From Promethearchaeota archaeon (GTDB taxonomy: Archaea; Asgardarchaeota; Lokiarchaeia; Sigyniarchaeales; SOKP01): a stretch of DNA of 13,185 nucleotides. The position numbers and the translations under genes were made by a program. This document shows, piece by piece, positions 6,517 to 13,185 of the stretch; within the stretch, counting starts at the first letter, position 1, and each line of letters opens with the position of its first letter. The stretch is taken from contig JAUWNA010000020.1 of the NCBI GenBank assembly GCA_030612905.1, forward strand, positions 1 to 13,185, read 5' to 3'. The notes beneath the pieces were generated by a model. It ran no database searches, was not told where the DNA came from, and was given only the letters and a program-made list of their open reading frames with translations.

Positions 6517-7371
6517 TTGAACAATTCAAAAAGTGGATATAGAACTTTGAAAAAAAACACAATAAGATTATTAACTCTAATTGTCCTAACTCAAATATTC
6601 CTGAGCTCCATATTTTTAATAACAAATGGTTATGGAGATCCAATTGAAATTAAAGTAGGTTTTGGGGATGACCCCGTTATAGATGGTATCGTTGATGGCA
6701 CTACGGGTGAGTGGGATCAAGCCAAGAAGCAAAAAATTAACTTATATCCAAATATAACCGTTCCAGAAAACGGATTGGAAATTGACTTATGGGCCATACA
6801 AGAGGGTTTAAATTTATATATCTTAGTACGATTTGACTTGCAAGATCATGGTTCTAGTGAATACGATAATGAGTTCATTGGAATTTTAATTGCGGATGAA
6901 GATTCTAACTCTGATTTTACCGACGCTAAAATCGTTCAATATTCAAACATAAGTGAGAACATTTTTCAATATCTAGATTACAATATTAATGATACAGAAT
7001 ACGAAGAAGATATTATTTCCAATGGAGCTGGTGCTGCTAACTTAGAGGAAAATCAAATAACCTATGAATTTTCAATGCCTGTTAAAGATACTGAAGATCC
7101 ACTTCAAGATGTTTATTTAAATTATATTAGGAGTTATGATTTCAAAATTGTGTTTGGAAAAAAAACAGCGCTTTACCCAGATGGAATTATGATTTCAAAT
7201 ATAGTTTCAATATATTTAGAATTTAAACCGGGAGGTCCTGAACCCTCATTAGGTGAATTAATAATGACAACCTCAACAATCATTATTTTCAGCACAATTG
7301 GCGCTCTTTATATTTTTTATATATACCGAATAACTCAACTTAAGAAAAAAATCAGAAGAATAAGGAGTTAG
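6517..7371 (+). CDS. Single-pass surface protein with DOMON/CBM9-like ectodomain
   Basis: Residues 12-37 form a Lys-flanked hydrophobic segment that reads as a signal peptide or signal anchor. Residues about 42-240 are an acidic extracellular domain. Its opening DPVIDGIVDGTTGEWDQAK, followed by LEIDLWAIQEGLNLYILVRFDL, is the pattern of the DOMON/CBM9/ethylbenzene-dehydrogenase-gamma-like beta-sandwich, which binds sugars or haem in other proteins. Three N-glycosylation sequons are present (N79, N144, N158). A C-terminal helix (about 249-270) followed by a basic tail KKKIRRIRS anchors it with the tail inside the cell. TTG 6517 follows directly after an in-frame stop. TTG 6547 would give MKKNTIRLL, an equally good signal start, so the exact N-terminus is open. 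The next gene starts one base after its stop. The ligand is unknown. Confidence 0.65.
   Translation: MNNSKSGYRTLKKNTIRLLTLIVLTQIFLSSIFLITNGYGDPIEIKVGFGDDPVIDGIVDGTTGEWDQAKKQKINLYPNITVPENGLEIDLWAIQEGLNLYILVRFDLQDHGSSEYDNEFIGILIADEDSNSDFTDAKIVQYSNISENIFQYLDYNINDTEYEEDIISNGAGAANLEENQITYEFSMPVKDTEDPLQDVYLNYIRSYDFKIVFGKKTALYPDGIMISNIVSIYLEFKPGGPEPSLGELIMTTSTIIIFSTIGALYIFYIYRITQLKKKIRRIRS
7362..7367 (+). promoter_or_regulatory. Shine-Dalgarno site coupling the surface-protein pair
   Basis: AAGGAG lies within the last codons of the surface-protein gene, five bases before the ATG at 7373. Together with the one-base gap between the genes it indicates translational coupling, and it sets the start of the downstream membrane protein. 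Confidence 0.6.
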
Positions 7372-7372
7372 C

Positions 7373-7789
7373 ATGTCAAAAATTAATAAAAATAGTGTTA
7401 AATCACAACCAACTAAAAAGAAGGAAAAATTAGAAGAAAAATTTGCATACCGTTCAGTTATTCTCTCTGCGATATTTGGAGGGCTATTTTTAGCAATTTC
7501 AATTTTATTAAATGGAGAAATAATTTCATTGTTTCTGGCCGATAACCCATTTTTGTTAGCTCTAGATGTTGCTATTAAAGTTCTCGTAATTATAATATTT
7601 AACATTTTAATCATGGTTAGTTTTGGAAATTACAAAGAATTGACGGGCAAACCAGTAGATTTTAAAATAATAGGACTGTTATTTTTCTTTTCGTTAATAC
7701 AAGCATTTAGAAATTCGTTGGTTTTCTCCTTTACACTAGTAAGTCTTTTAGCTATCATTCTTTACTTGTATTTAGTTCAAGAAAGCTAA
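7373..7789 (+). CDS. Small four-helix membrane protein, partner of the surface protein
   Basis: I do not recognise the family. The first 25 residues are a Lys-rich cytoplasmic tail (SQPTKKKEKLEEK). Four hydrophobic segments follow at about 28-47, 60-84, 97-113 and 115-135, ending in a short VQES tail. A GNYKELTGKPVDFK loop connects helices two and three. No transporter or enzyme motif is visible. The gene is translationally coupled to the ectodomain protein upstream, so the two probably act together in the cell membrane, with this one as a membrane subunit or anchor. That partnership is inferred from gene order. Confidence 0.7.
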   Translation: MSKINKNSVKSQPTKKKEKLEEKFAYRSVILSAIFGGLFLAISILLNGEIISLFLADNPFLLALDVAIKVLVIIIFNILIMVSFGNYKELTGKPVDFKIIGLLFFFSLIQAFRNSLVFSFTLVSLLAIILYLYLVQES

Positions 7790-7823
7790 AAGACATTATT
7801 TATTTAACAATTTAAATTCAAGC

Positions 7824-8567
7824 ATGAAAAAAAATTTACTATTTATTGGCCATAGAGGGACTATAGTAGACTACGATGAAAATACATTAAAATCATTCGA
7901 AGCAGCGATTAAATCCGGAGCTCAGTATATTGAATTTGATGTTCGGAGATTAAACGACGGAAATTTGTTAGTTTTTCATGATGCCTTCATAGACAAGACT
8001 ATAGTAGGTTCAGTGTTTCTAAAAGATTTAACTTATACTGAACTTAAAAATTGCAAAACTAAAATTAGAACTGCTGAAATCCCTCTTTTATTTGAAGTGT
8101 TAGATAAATTAGCAAAAAGAACGAAGTTCATGATTGAATTAAAAGAAGAAGAAATAAAAAATGACGTAATCAATATGGTAATTAAGAAAGATTTATTAAA
8201 AGATTGCGTAATTTGCGGAAGAAATTATGAATTATTAAAGATAATTAAAAAAGAATTTCCCAAATGTCAAGTTTGTTATAATATTACTAAGGGAAAGGGC
8301 TTAAATTTAAAAAGATTTATAAAATTGGGGAATCAGAAGAATTTACATTTCATACCAGATATGATAAGTTTAAAGTCAAGTTTAATTAAAGCTAATTTTA
8401 TAGACATTTGTCACGAAAACGGCATTAAAGCTCTTGCTTGGGACTTTATTAAATACGCTAAACCTGTTAAAATGATTAAAGATTTAATTGAACTTCAAAT
8501 CGATGGGATTTTATTTGATGATCATAAAAATATTAAAATTATAAAGCTGTGGTTAAAAAGAACTTAA
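7824..8567 (+). CDS. Glycerophosphodiester phosphodiesterase (GDPD family)
   Basis: This 247-residue protein is a TIM-barrel phosphodiesterase that hydrolyses glycerophosphodiesters to glycerol phosphate and an alcohol. The catalytic His-Arg pair is H10-R11 in FIGHRG. It is followed by ENTLKSFEAAI, the metal ligands E37 and D39 in YIEFDVRRLNDG, the second catalytic His H52 in VFHD, and E105/K107 in MIELK. The barrel closes with IKALAWDF and DGILFDDH, where bacterial enzymes read GWTVN and DGIITD. All key residues are present and the length is normal. No signal peptide is seen, so it is cytoplasmic; in an archaeon the natural substrate may come from ether-lipid turnover, though that is inference. 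The start ATG has no Shine-Dalgarno sequence, and an ATTTATTTAA stretch 18-28 bases upstream may be a TATA box for a leaderless transcript. Its stop codon overlaps that of the NEMF gene. Confidence 0.9.
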   Translation: MKKNLLFIGHRGTIVDYDENTLKSFEAAIKSGAQYIEFDVRRLNDGNLLVFHDAFIDKTIVGSVFLKDLTYTELKNCKTKIRTAEIPLLFEVLDKLAKRTKFMIELKEEEIKNDVINMVIKKDLLKDCVICGRNYELLKIIKKEFPKCQVCYNITKGKGLNLKRFIKLGNQKNLHFIPDMISLKSSLIKANFIDICHENGIKALAWDFIKYAKPVKMIKDLIELQIDGILFDDHKNIKIIKLWLKRT

Positions 8568-10621
8568 CTCGATTCCGTTATTTTAGATGTTCCGGAAGGA
8601 AGTATAAGGATAATATCGTCTAAAGACAAGATTTTTACCCACTTTTTATTATCCACTTCAGATTTATTAAGAAAGATTGATTTCAATTCCTTTGCTAACT
8701 TTCCTTTGGTTAATCCAGATTTTGAAGGTTTAATTAGTATTGAATTGTTTGTTTTATTTTTAATTGTGCTTGTTGGCTCGCAAAATATTTGCGGATATAA
8801 TATTTTAACATTCGGATTAGCTCCGTCTTTGATTTCTATAAGCTCTAATCGAAGAACTAACTCAGTTTTGGCGTCTTTAATTACACTCTTCTTTCCAGAA
8901 ATCATAAAAGAGCCTTTAGGCAAATATTCGCCAGAAGGAGGTGTTTTTGAAATTTGATTTGCTAAAACATAAAAAACATCAACAACGCCCCAATTTTCTT
9001 TCCAAGCTATAGAAAAGCTTGCTACGAAGTCAGCTGCCTCCTTAATTGAACTTTCGGAAATTTCTTTATTTTCTGGATTTTTAATCACAGTCAGAGGAGA
9101 TCCCGGAAAATTAGTGTGAAAAATTAAATCATGAGGTGTTATATATTTTTTAAATATCGTTTCGTTCGAACTCGCGTCCCTTCCGCCAATTACTAAGAAA
9201 CCATCTGAAGAAATAAACCACCTAAATTTTTCATACCATTTTTTTGTTGGTTTTTTTATTAAAAAATTCACTTCTAATTCTATTGATTCTTTTTTAAGCT
9301 TTAGTTTTTCAATGTTGTTCTTTGTTTTTTCAATTGCCGGAAATGTTCCTGTTAATTTCTTTTCTGCTTTTTTACCTTTTGAATAAATTAAATTTGCGTT
9401 TTCGCCAATTGTTTTATTTAAATCCAAATAAACTTCGTTATTGTTAATATCAATTACAATTTGTTTGGTTGCAGGGACTATTTTTACAAAAAATGCTAAC
9501 TCTTCTAAACTTTCACTTTTCGCAATTTGTAATTTAGCGTTAATTTCTTCCCAACCGTAGCCTTTAGCTTTAGCGTCTAAAATTCCGTCAAATAACTTAT
9601 GTATGGCATTAAAATTGGCGTATATAAAATCTCCATATTCGTAATACATATCTTTTTTTATTTTGAGTTCTACAAGGTAATCTTGTTGATTTCTTAATAT
9701 TTTTTCTTGAGATTTTATTTTTTGATTGATTGATTGATCTTGTGGCGTTATTAATTTACGGGAATCTAGTTTTGAAAAGTATTCATCAACTGCGTCATTA
9801 AAAGAATTTACATGTTTATTCTTATTGTTTTTAAAAAGTTCTAATTCAAATGGAATAACGCAGATCTCTTCTCCTTTCTCATTAAAAACAATCTGTGCAT
9901 TTATTTCACCAAAAAGCAATTTATTTCTTAAATTTTTGAAAGCATGAAATAGTAAATTCAATTCTTCTTGATTTAAATCGTTGCTGTTTTTAGATTTATC
10001 AATCTTTGCCATATGGCATATTTCTTCACCATATAATCCTGAAATGTTTATATTTCGTGCTAAAATTCTTACTATTTCACCCTCAAAATTATGAATAATT
10101 TCGTTAAAGTCATTTTGATTAATAGTTAGAAAATCTATTCCCCTAGATTTTGGAAATATGTATTCTCTATTAGCCAAAATATCCCTATCTCTATATTTAC
10201 TGTAGCGTTTTGCTATTTTAACAAGATTCTTATCGTCTAATACTATATAGTTTCCCTTATTGAATAATTCAATTATAAACTTCCAAGGTTTTCCCTCTAT
10301 ATTGCTTAATTCGAATATAACAATTCTATCAAAATTATGTTGATTAATTGCCAAAATTCTTCTATTTTTTAGAAGTTTTCTCAGAGATCCTATGTACTGA
10401 CTTGGATATTTTGGTATTGGGTAATCATAATTAGTAAAATTTATGCACGAATCGTTCTTAACGATTAGTATTTTTTTTTCGTTTAATTTAGTCTTAATTT
10501 TTAAAATTAATATATCCCCAATTTCGTAGATATTAATAATTTTACCTTGAGTTAGAACTAAATCTAATTCTTTCGTAATAGCAAATACGTCGAAATTTGA
10601 AAATTTAATATTTTTTTTCAT
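8564..10621 (-). CDS. rqcH: NEMF / Rqc2 / RqcH ribosome quality-control protein
   Basis: This 685-residue protein binds the 60S/50S-type large subunit carrying a stalled peptidyl-tRNA and, in bacteria and eukaryotes, recruits tRNA to add a C-terminal tail. Order of domains: NFACT-N (about 1-170), a helical HhH-type region (about 170-265), a coiled-coil region (about 300-455, e.g. QKIKSQEKILRNQQDYLVELK) and NFACT-R (about 461-574) with KWYEKFRWFISSDGFLVIGG, RDASSNE, HTNFPGSP and TPPSGEYLPKGSFMI. A basic C-terminal domain ends SGLTKGKLAKEL...IILILPSG, as in archaeal homologues. The tRNA-tailing residues known from yeast Rqc2 are visible: D11 (D9 in yeast) and D98-R99 in NFDRIVIFE. ATG 10621 is preceded by AGAGAAT, a weak Shine-Dalgarno element. 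The gene is convergent with the GDPD gene and divergent from a membrane-protein gene. Confidence 0.93.
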   Translation of the reverse strand: MKKNIKFSNFDVFAITKELDLVLTQGKIINIYEIGDILILKIKTKLNEKKILIVKNDSCINFTNYDYPIPKYPSQYIGSLRKLLKNRRILAINQHNFDRIVIFELSNIEGKPWKFIIELFNKGNYIVLDDKNLVKIAKRYSKYRDRDILANREYIFPKSRGIDFLTINQNDFNEIIHNFEGEIVRILARNINISGLYGEEICHMAKIDKSKNSNDLNQEELNLLFHAFKNLRNKLLFGEINAQIVFNEKGEEICVIPFELELFKNNKNKHVNSFNDAVDEYFSKLDSRKLITPQDQSINQKIKSQEKILRNQQDYLVELKIKKDMYYEYGDFIYANFNAIHKLFDGILDAKAKGYGWEEINAKLQIAKSESLEELAFFVKIVPATKQIVIDINNNEVYLDLNKTIGENANLIYSKGKKAEKKLTGTFPAIEKTKNNIEKLKLKKESIELEVNFLIKKPTKKWYEKFRWFISSDGFLVIGGRDASSNETIFKKYITPHDLIFHTNFPGSPLTVIKNPENKEISESSIKEAADFVASFSIAWKENWGVVDVFYVLANQISKTPPSGEYLPKGSFMISGKKSVIKDAKTELVLRLELIEIKDGANPNVKILYPQIFCEPTSTIKNKTNNSILIKPSKSGLTKGKLAKELKSIFLNKSEVDNKKWVKILSLDDIILILPSGTSKITESS

Positions 10622-10700
10622 TATATATTATAATGATTCTCTTTTTTTTTCTTTTATTAAAAAATCAAAAATAAATTGAATTAAATCTAATTTACAAAAT

Positions 10701-10709
10701 TTTAATAAA
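10701..10709 (+). promoter_or_regulatory. TATA-like box positioned for a leaderless transcript
   Basis: TTTAATAAA lies 26-34 bases before the ATG at 10735, the spacing expected if transcription begins at or beside the start codon. No Shine-Dalgarno sequence precedes that ATG. The pattern suggests the downstream membrane-protein mRNA is leaderless. The rest of the 113-base divergent spacer (10622-10734) is low-complexity AT sequence with a nine-T run. Confidence 0.4.
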
Positions 10710-10734
10710 AAAAATAATATTAATAATACTAATC

Positions 10735-11154
10735 ATGGGAAAAAAAGATAAACGGCCGAAAAGGGTTAATATTAAAAAAGAACGGCAAAGACTTATAAAA
10801 GAGAAAAAAAAACTACTCCCAAAGCAAGATTTTCAGATGGAAAGAAAATCGACTAAAGAGATTGATATTCGATTAGAAAAAGAAACAAAATTATATTGGG
10901 TAAGAGCTATTTCAGGCGTTTTAAGCGGTTTAATCGGAAGATTGTTCTTTGGTTTGATCGGTTGGTGGTTGTTAATTTGGATGTTATGTTTTTGGTTTAT
11001 TACGCCATTTTTTGTTAGTTTTGTTGTGTATAAATACGAATACGATAAAGCGGAATGGAGCTGGAAGAATATTATAAAACCGGGTATTGGAATATTTTTC
11101 TTATTATTTATGATTGTTACTGTTATAATACATACATTTTTAGCTTTTCTCTGA
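10735..11154 (+). CDS. Three-helix membrane protein with Lys-rich N-terminus; possible EMC6-like protein
   Basis: The first 52 residues are a strongly basic cytoplasmic helix (KKDKRPKRVNIKKERQRL...). Three membrane segments follow at about 55-73, 75-99 and 113-138. Small-residue motifs (SGVLSGLIG, FGLIGWW) lie in the first hairpin, and an amphipathic loop KAEWSWKNIIKPG precedes the last helix, which carries a His (VIIHTF). The size of the membrane part, three helices, the Gly-rich first hairpin and a Trp-Lys loop before a last helix with His recall EMC6/Rab5IF-type proteins. Those are insertase cofactors that also exist in archaea beside an EMC3/YidC-like protein. I cannot confirm this by eye; an unrelated small membrane protein is equally possible. 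The gene stands alone, diverges from the NEMF gene and ends six bases from pyrI. Confidence 0.7.
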   Translation: MGKKDKRPKRVNIKKERQRLIKEKKKLLPKQDFQMERKSTKEIDIRLEKETKLYWVRAISGVLSGLIGRLFFGLIGWWLLIWMLCFWFITPFFVSFVVYKYEYDKAEWSWKNIIKPGIGIFFLLFMIVTVIIHTFLAFL

Positions 11155-11160
11155 ATCGAA

Positions 11161-11664
11161 CTATAATTGTATTGTTTGTTTTATTTTCTTCTCAATCTTC
11201 CCCTTAGAACTAAAGACAATTTCGTCCAATTTGTATATCCTGTTGCAATATATACATTGAATTTTCAGTGGTTTTTCTTCTAGAACCATGAATTCTGTTT
11301 CAATTGGTTCATTGGAATTAGAAATGCACGTCTTATTCCTGCATAATATTAATTTCTTAATTACTTCAGGGAGGTTTACTTTTTTCTTTTCAATAACCTT
11401 ATATTCTTCAATTAAAGAGATATTCGCATTTGGAGAAAGTATAGAAATTTGTTGCATTTGTTTTTTGTTAAGAAAAACGCCTTCAATTTTTATAATATCT
11501 TTTCTTTGATATTTCATAGACGAGACATTAACTCCAATCGTAATAAGGTTTGGAGACTCATCGAGTCCCGTTAAACTCATAATAGTTAACGCGTATCCCG
11601 CATCAATATGGTCAATAACAGTTCCCTTCTTTAATCTGGCTATTTTTAATTTTTGTTCCAACAT
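11161..11664 (-). CDS. pyrI: Aspartate carbamoyltransferase regulatory chain
   Basis: The 167-residue protein is the regulatory subunit of aspartate carbamoyltransferase, which binds nucleotides and controls the first committed step of pyrimidine synthesis. The nucleotide-binding N-terminal domain shows GTVIDHIDAGYAL (D18, H19), NVSSMKYQRKDIIKIEGVFL (K59) and the LSPNANISLI turn that ends in EYKVIEKKK. The zinc domain carries C108, C113, C137 and C140 in the CX4C...CX2C arrangement that contacts the catalytic chain. Length is slightly above the usual 150-155 because of a Lys-rich C-terminal extension (KGKIEKKIKQTIQL). The catalytic gene pyrB, normally adjacent, is not next to it on either side; the upstream neighbour is a lipid-kinase-like membrane protein. 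Confidence 0.93.
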   Translation of the reverse strand: MLEQKLKIARLKKGTVIDHIDAGYALTIMSLTGLDESPNLITIGVNVSSMKYQRKDIIKIEGVFLNKKQMQQISILSPNANISLIEEYKVIEKKKVNLPEVIKKLILCRNKTCISNSNEPIETEFMVLEEKPLKIQCIYCNRIYKLDEIVFSSKGKIEKKIKQTIQL

Positions 11665-11723
11665 TTTCTTAATTATTAAAAATTATTTAATTGAAAAATT
11701 TTACTAATAATTACTTCAATTTC

Positions 11724-12815
11724 TTAAATTAATATTGATATCGATATAAAAAATAAAACTGTTGACACAATAAAATTATAAGACAAGTTATCGTCAACCT
11801 CCAAATCCAAAAAATCTAAAAGTCCAATAATTACAGCTCCAACTAAGGGAATTAAAAGTAAACTTACGGGCTTGAACATATATACATGGCTTAAAAGCAA
11901 CAAAGTGATGACTCCAGAGACATAAGCAACGCCCATACCCGCAAATAAACCCTCATAAGTTTTTTTTGTATTTCGAATTTTCTTGCGCCCAAATTTTTTT
12001 CCGACTAAATTTGCTGTCATATCAGCAAAAATTGACATCGTCATTGAAGTGCAAATTACTAATGGCCCTATAGGTTGAAACAAACCATATAAAATTATTA
12101 TTGAAAAACAACCAATTCCCATGGATATATGTGGCCCCAATCTCATGTGGCGTTCTTTTTTTCTTAAAATTCGATTAACTGGCTTCAAAGGGTAGAGGTC
12201 TGGTCTTAAAATTCTAATAAAATCGGCAGATAGCATACCAAGTAAAGAGACTCCAACTAAAAAAACTACTAAATATTGAGTAAAAATCATTTTATTTGCC
12301 TCTATGTTATAGATGGAAAAGAATATCTCTGAAATGATATTAGGGAAAAATTCTAAAACATATACAAATATGTTTTGAACCAGAAAACCTAAAGTGAAAT
12401 AAAAAAAAACAATCCCTAAAACAACCAAATGAGTTAATTTTCTATAAAGCTCATATTTAAATGGAAGCACATCTGAGAATAAGGAGAAGTCTTCTTTCCA
12501 AGGTTTCTCTTTTAAATCTCTTTTAACAATTCGCTTTTCTCTATAAATCGAATAATAAAAAAGAGGAAGAAAAAATATGATAAAGATTATCATAAAAATA
12601 TCAAATGGAAAAACTATAAAATCAATATTCGAAATGTGTAAAAAGTTGATTGTAATTAAATTGATTATTATACTAATTATTAGTATTAGAGAGTTTACCA
12701 AATTATTAATAAATGCACCTCTATCGCCTCTTTTCCTCGCTAAAAAGGCTATATATAATGAGATTACCCCATAAAGGTATAGGGTGCTTGTAATAATAAA
12801 TGATAAAATATTCAA
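11724..12815 (-). CDS. CTP-dependent polyprenol (dolichol) / phytol / diacylglycerol kinase-like membrane protein
   Basis: The 363-residue protein is a multi-pass membrane enzyme of the SEC59/DGK1/VTE5 group, which uses CTP to phosphorylate a lipid alcohol and belongs to the CDP-lipid cytidylyltransferase clan. Signature features: ELYRKLTHL (122-130), matching the E..RK..H motif; ADFIRILRP; RLGPHISMGIG; FADMTANLVGKKFGRKKI (D265, 264-280) followed by KKTYEGLFAG (284-293), which forms the CTP/Mg site; and the closing VDDNLS (340-345). About eight or nine hydrophobic segments are visible, with an extra pair of N-terminal helices before the conserved core. The substrate is probably dolichol or another isoprenoid alcohol, important for N-glycosylation carriers; phytol- or geranylgeraniol-type salvage is also possible. 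The only reasonable start is TTG 12815. It lies 36 bases downstream of the roadblock gene and probably shares its transcript. Confidence 0.8.
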   Translation of the reverse strand: MNILSFIITSTLYLYGVISLYIAFLARKRGDRGAFINNLVNSLILIISIIINLITINFLHISNIDFIVFPFDIFMIIFIIFFLPLFYYSIYREKRIVKRDLKEKPWKEDFSLFSDVLPFKYELYRKLTHLVVLGIVFFYFTLGFLVQNIFVYVLEFFPNIISEIFFSIYNIEANKMIFTQYLVVFLVGVSLLGMLSADFIRILRPDLYPLKPVNRILRKKERHMRLGPHISMGIGCFSIIILYGLFQPIGPLVICTSMTMSIFADMTANLVGKKFGRKKIRNTKKTYEGLFAGMGVAYVSGVITLLLLSHVYMFKPVSLLLIPLVGAVIIGLLDFLDLEVDDNLSYNFIVSTVLFFISISILI

Positions 12816-12851
12816 AAAGCAACAATCTCTTGAAAATTATTTTTACTTCTT

Positions 12852-13185
12852 TTATCTACCTTCAAAAATATTTGTTAAATTTTTAGCTGCTACCCTCATT
12901 ACCTTAACGGTCTTCATTAAAGTGTCAATAAGAGTTCCCGCGCATACAATTACTAAACGTCCAGCATTACTGACGATAATGTAGCCGTCTTCTGCCCTCA
13001 CAATTATTTCGCTTAGTTCCTCTTGAAATAAGGTTTTTATAGTAGAGCTTCCGGTCATCAGCAAAGCGCTCGCCAGCCCACAAAATTGGTCCCCGTCTAC
13101 TTTATACTGCGGAAGCGCTGAAAATGCGATCTGGTACCCTTCTACGCTTACGAGAGCAATGGCTTCTATGTCTGCGTTTGAAGTA
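12852..13185 (-). CDS. Roadblock/LC7-domain protein, N-terminus cut by window edge
   Basis: The frame is open through the right edge; about 110 residues are visible and the true start lies outside. TTG and ATG codons at 13064 and 13058 fall inside the domain and are not the start. The visible protein reads ADIEAIALVSVEGYQIAFSA, then DGDQFCGLASALL, EELSEIIVRAEDGYIIVSNAG and LVIVCAGTLIDTLMKTVKVM. This is the beta-beta-alpha-beta-beta-beta-alpha pattern of the roadblock/LC7 fold, with the hallmark xxxxDGYIIVSNA strand and a final hydrophobic strand and helix. Such proteins form dimers that scaffold or regulate small GTPases; Asgard archaea carry many of them. Nearly the whole protein is this one domain. 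The gene is followed by the lipid-kinase gene and pyrI on the same strand. No GTPase gene is visible in the window. Confidence 0.85.
   Translation of the reverse strand, partial: TSNADIEAIALVSVEGYQIAFSALPQYKVDGDQFCGLASALLMTGSSTIKTLFQEELSEIIVRAEDGYIIVSNAGRLVIVCAGTLIDTLMKTVKVMRVAAKNLTNIFEGR

Noticed and set aside
7273..7614. Minus-strand frame spanning the junction of the surface-protein pair
   Set aside because: It runs through two supported plus-strand genes and has low-complexity composition.
12784..12984. Plus-strand reading frame over the roadblock gene and the gap before the lipid kinase
   Set aside because: It overlaps a well-supported roadblock domain on the minus strand, has no recognisable domain and no start signal.

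Overview
The window looks like chromosomal DNA from a low-GC archaeon, most likely an Asgard (Lokiarchaeia-like) lineage. The archaeal assignment rests on protein families: the RNase P proteins Rpp30 and Pop5, an archaeal/eukaryotic-type NEMF (RqcH/Rqc2) protein, a PyrI regulatory chain, a DUF39-ferredoxin homocysteine-biosynthesis protein and an SEC59/DGK1-type lipid kinase. The Asgard suggestion is weaker and is inference: it rests on the roadblock/LC7 protein at the right edge, a possible EMC6-like membrane protein and the base composition. Shine-Dalgarno sites of the AGGTGATC/GGAG type precede some genes, others look leaderless, and TTG or GTG starts are common. I see no mobile element, CRISPR array, tRNA or rRNA. 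No gene-free stretch exceeds about 140 bases.

Layout. (1) 3-590 (+): the 3' part of a class I SAM-dependent methyltransferase. (2) 647-4254 (-): three genes in the order DUF39-ferredoxin protein, VOC (glyoxalase/epimerase-fold) protein, ThDP-dependent lyase/synthase. They could form one metabolic unit, although the ThDP gene also has its own TATA-like box flanked by a perfect palindrome. (3) 4382-6376 (+): rnp3 (Rpp30) and rnp2 (Pop5) overlapping by one base, then two small unrecognised soluble proteins. (4) 6517-7789 (+): a surface protein with a DOMON/CBM9-like ectodomain, coupled to a small multi-pass membrane protein. (5) 7824-8567 (+): a glycerophosphodiester phosphodiesterase that ends tail-to-tail with the NEMF gene (8564-10621, -), both stop codons lying inside one TTAA. 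(6) 10735-11154 (+): a three-helix, Lys-rich membrane protein. (7) 11161-13185 (-): pyrI, a CTP-dependent polyprenol/diacylglycerol-kinase-like membrane enzyme and a roadblock/LC7 protein cut by the window edge.

How it fits together. The window mixes RNA processing and translation quality control (RNase P, NEMF), lipid metabolism (lipid kinase, glycerophosphodiesterase), nucleotide metabolism (PyrI) and a sulfur/acyl-CoA-flavoured group (DUF39, VOC, ThDP enzyme). Convergent genes are packed almost without spacers. No dramatic new system is evident. The best leads are the two unknown genes behind the RNase P pair, the DUF39-VOC-ThDP group with its atypical DUF39 protein, the ectodomain/membrane pair and the EMC6-like candidate.
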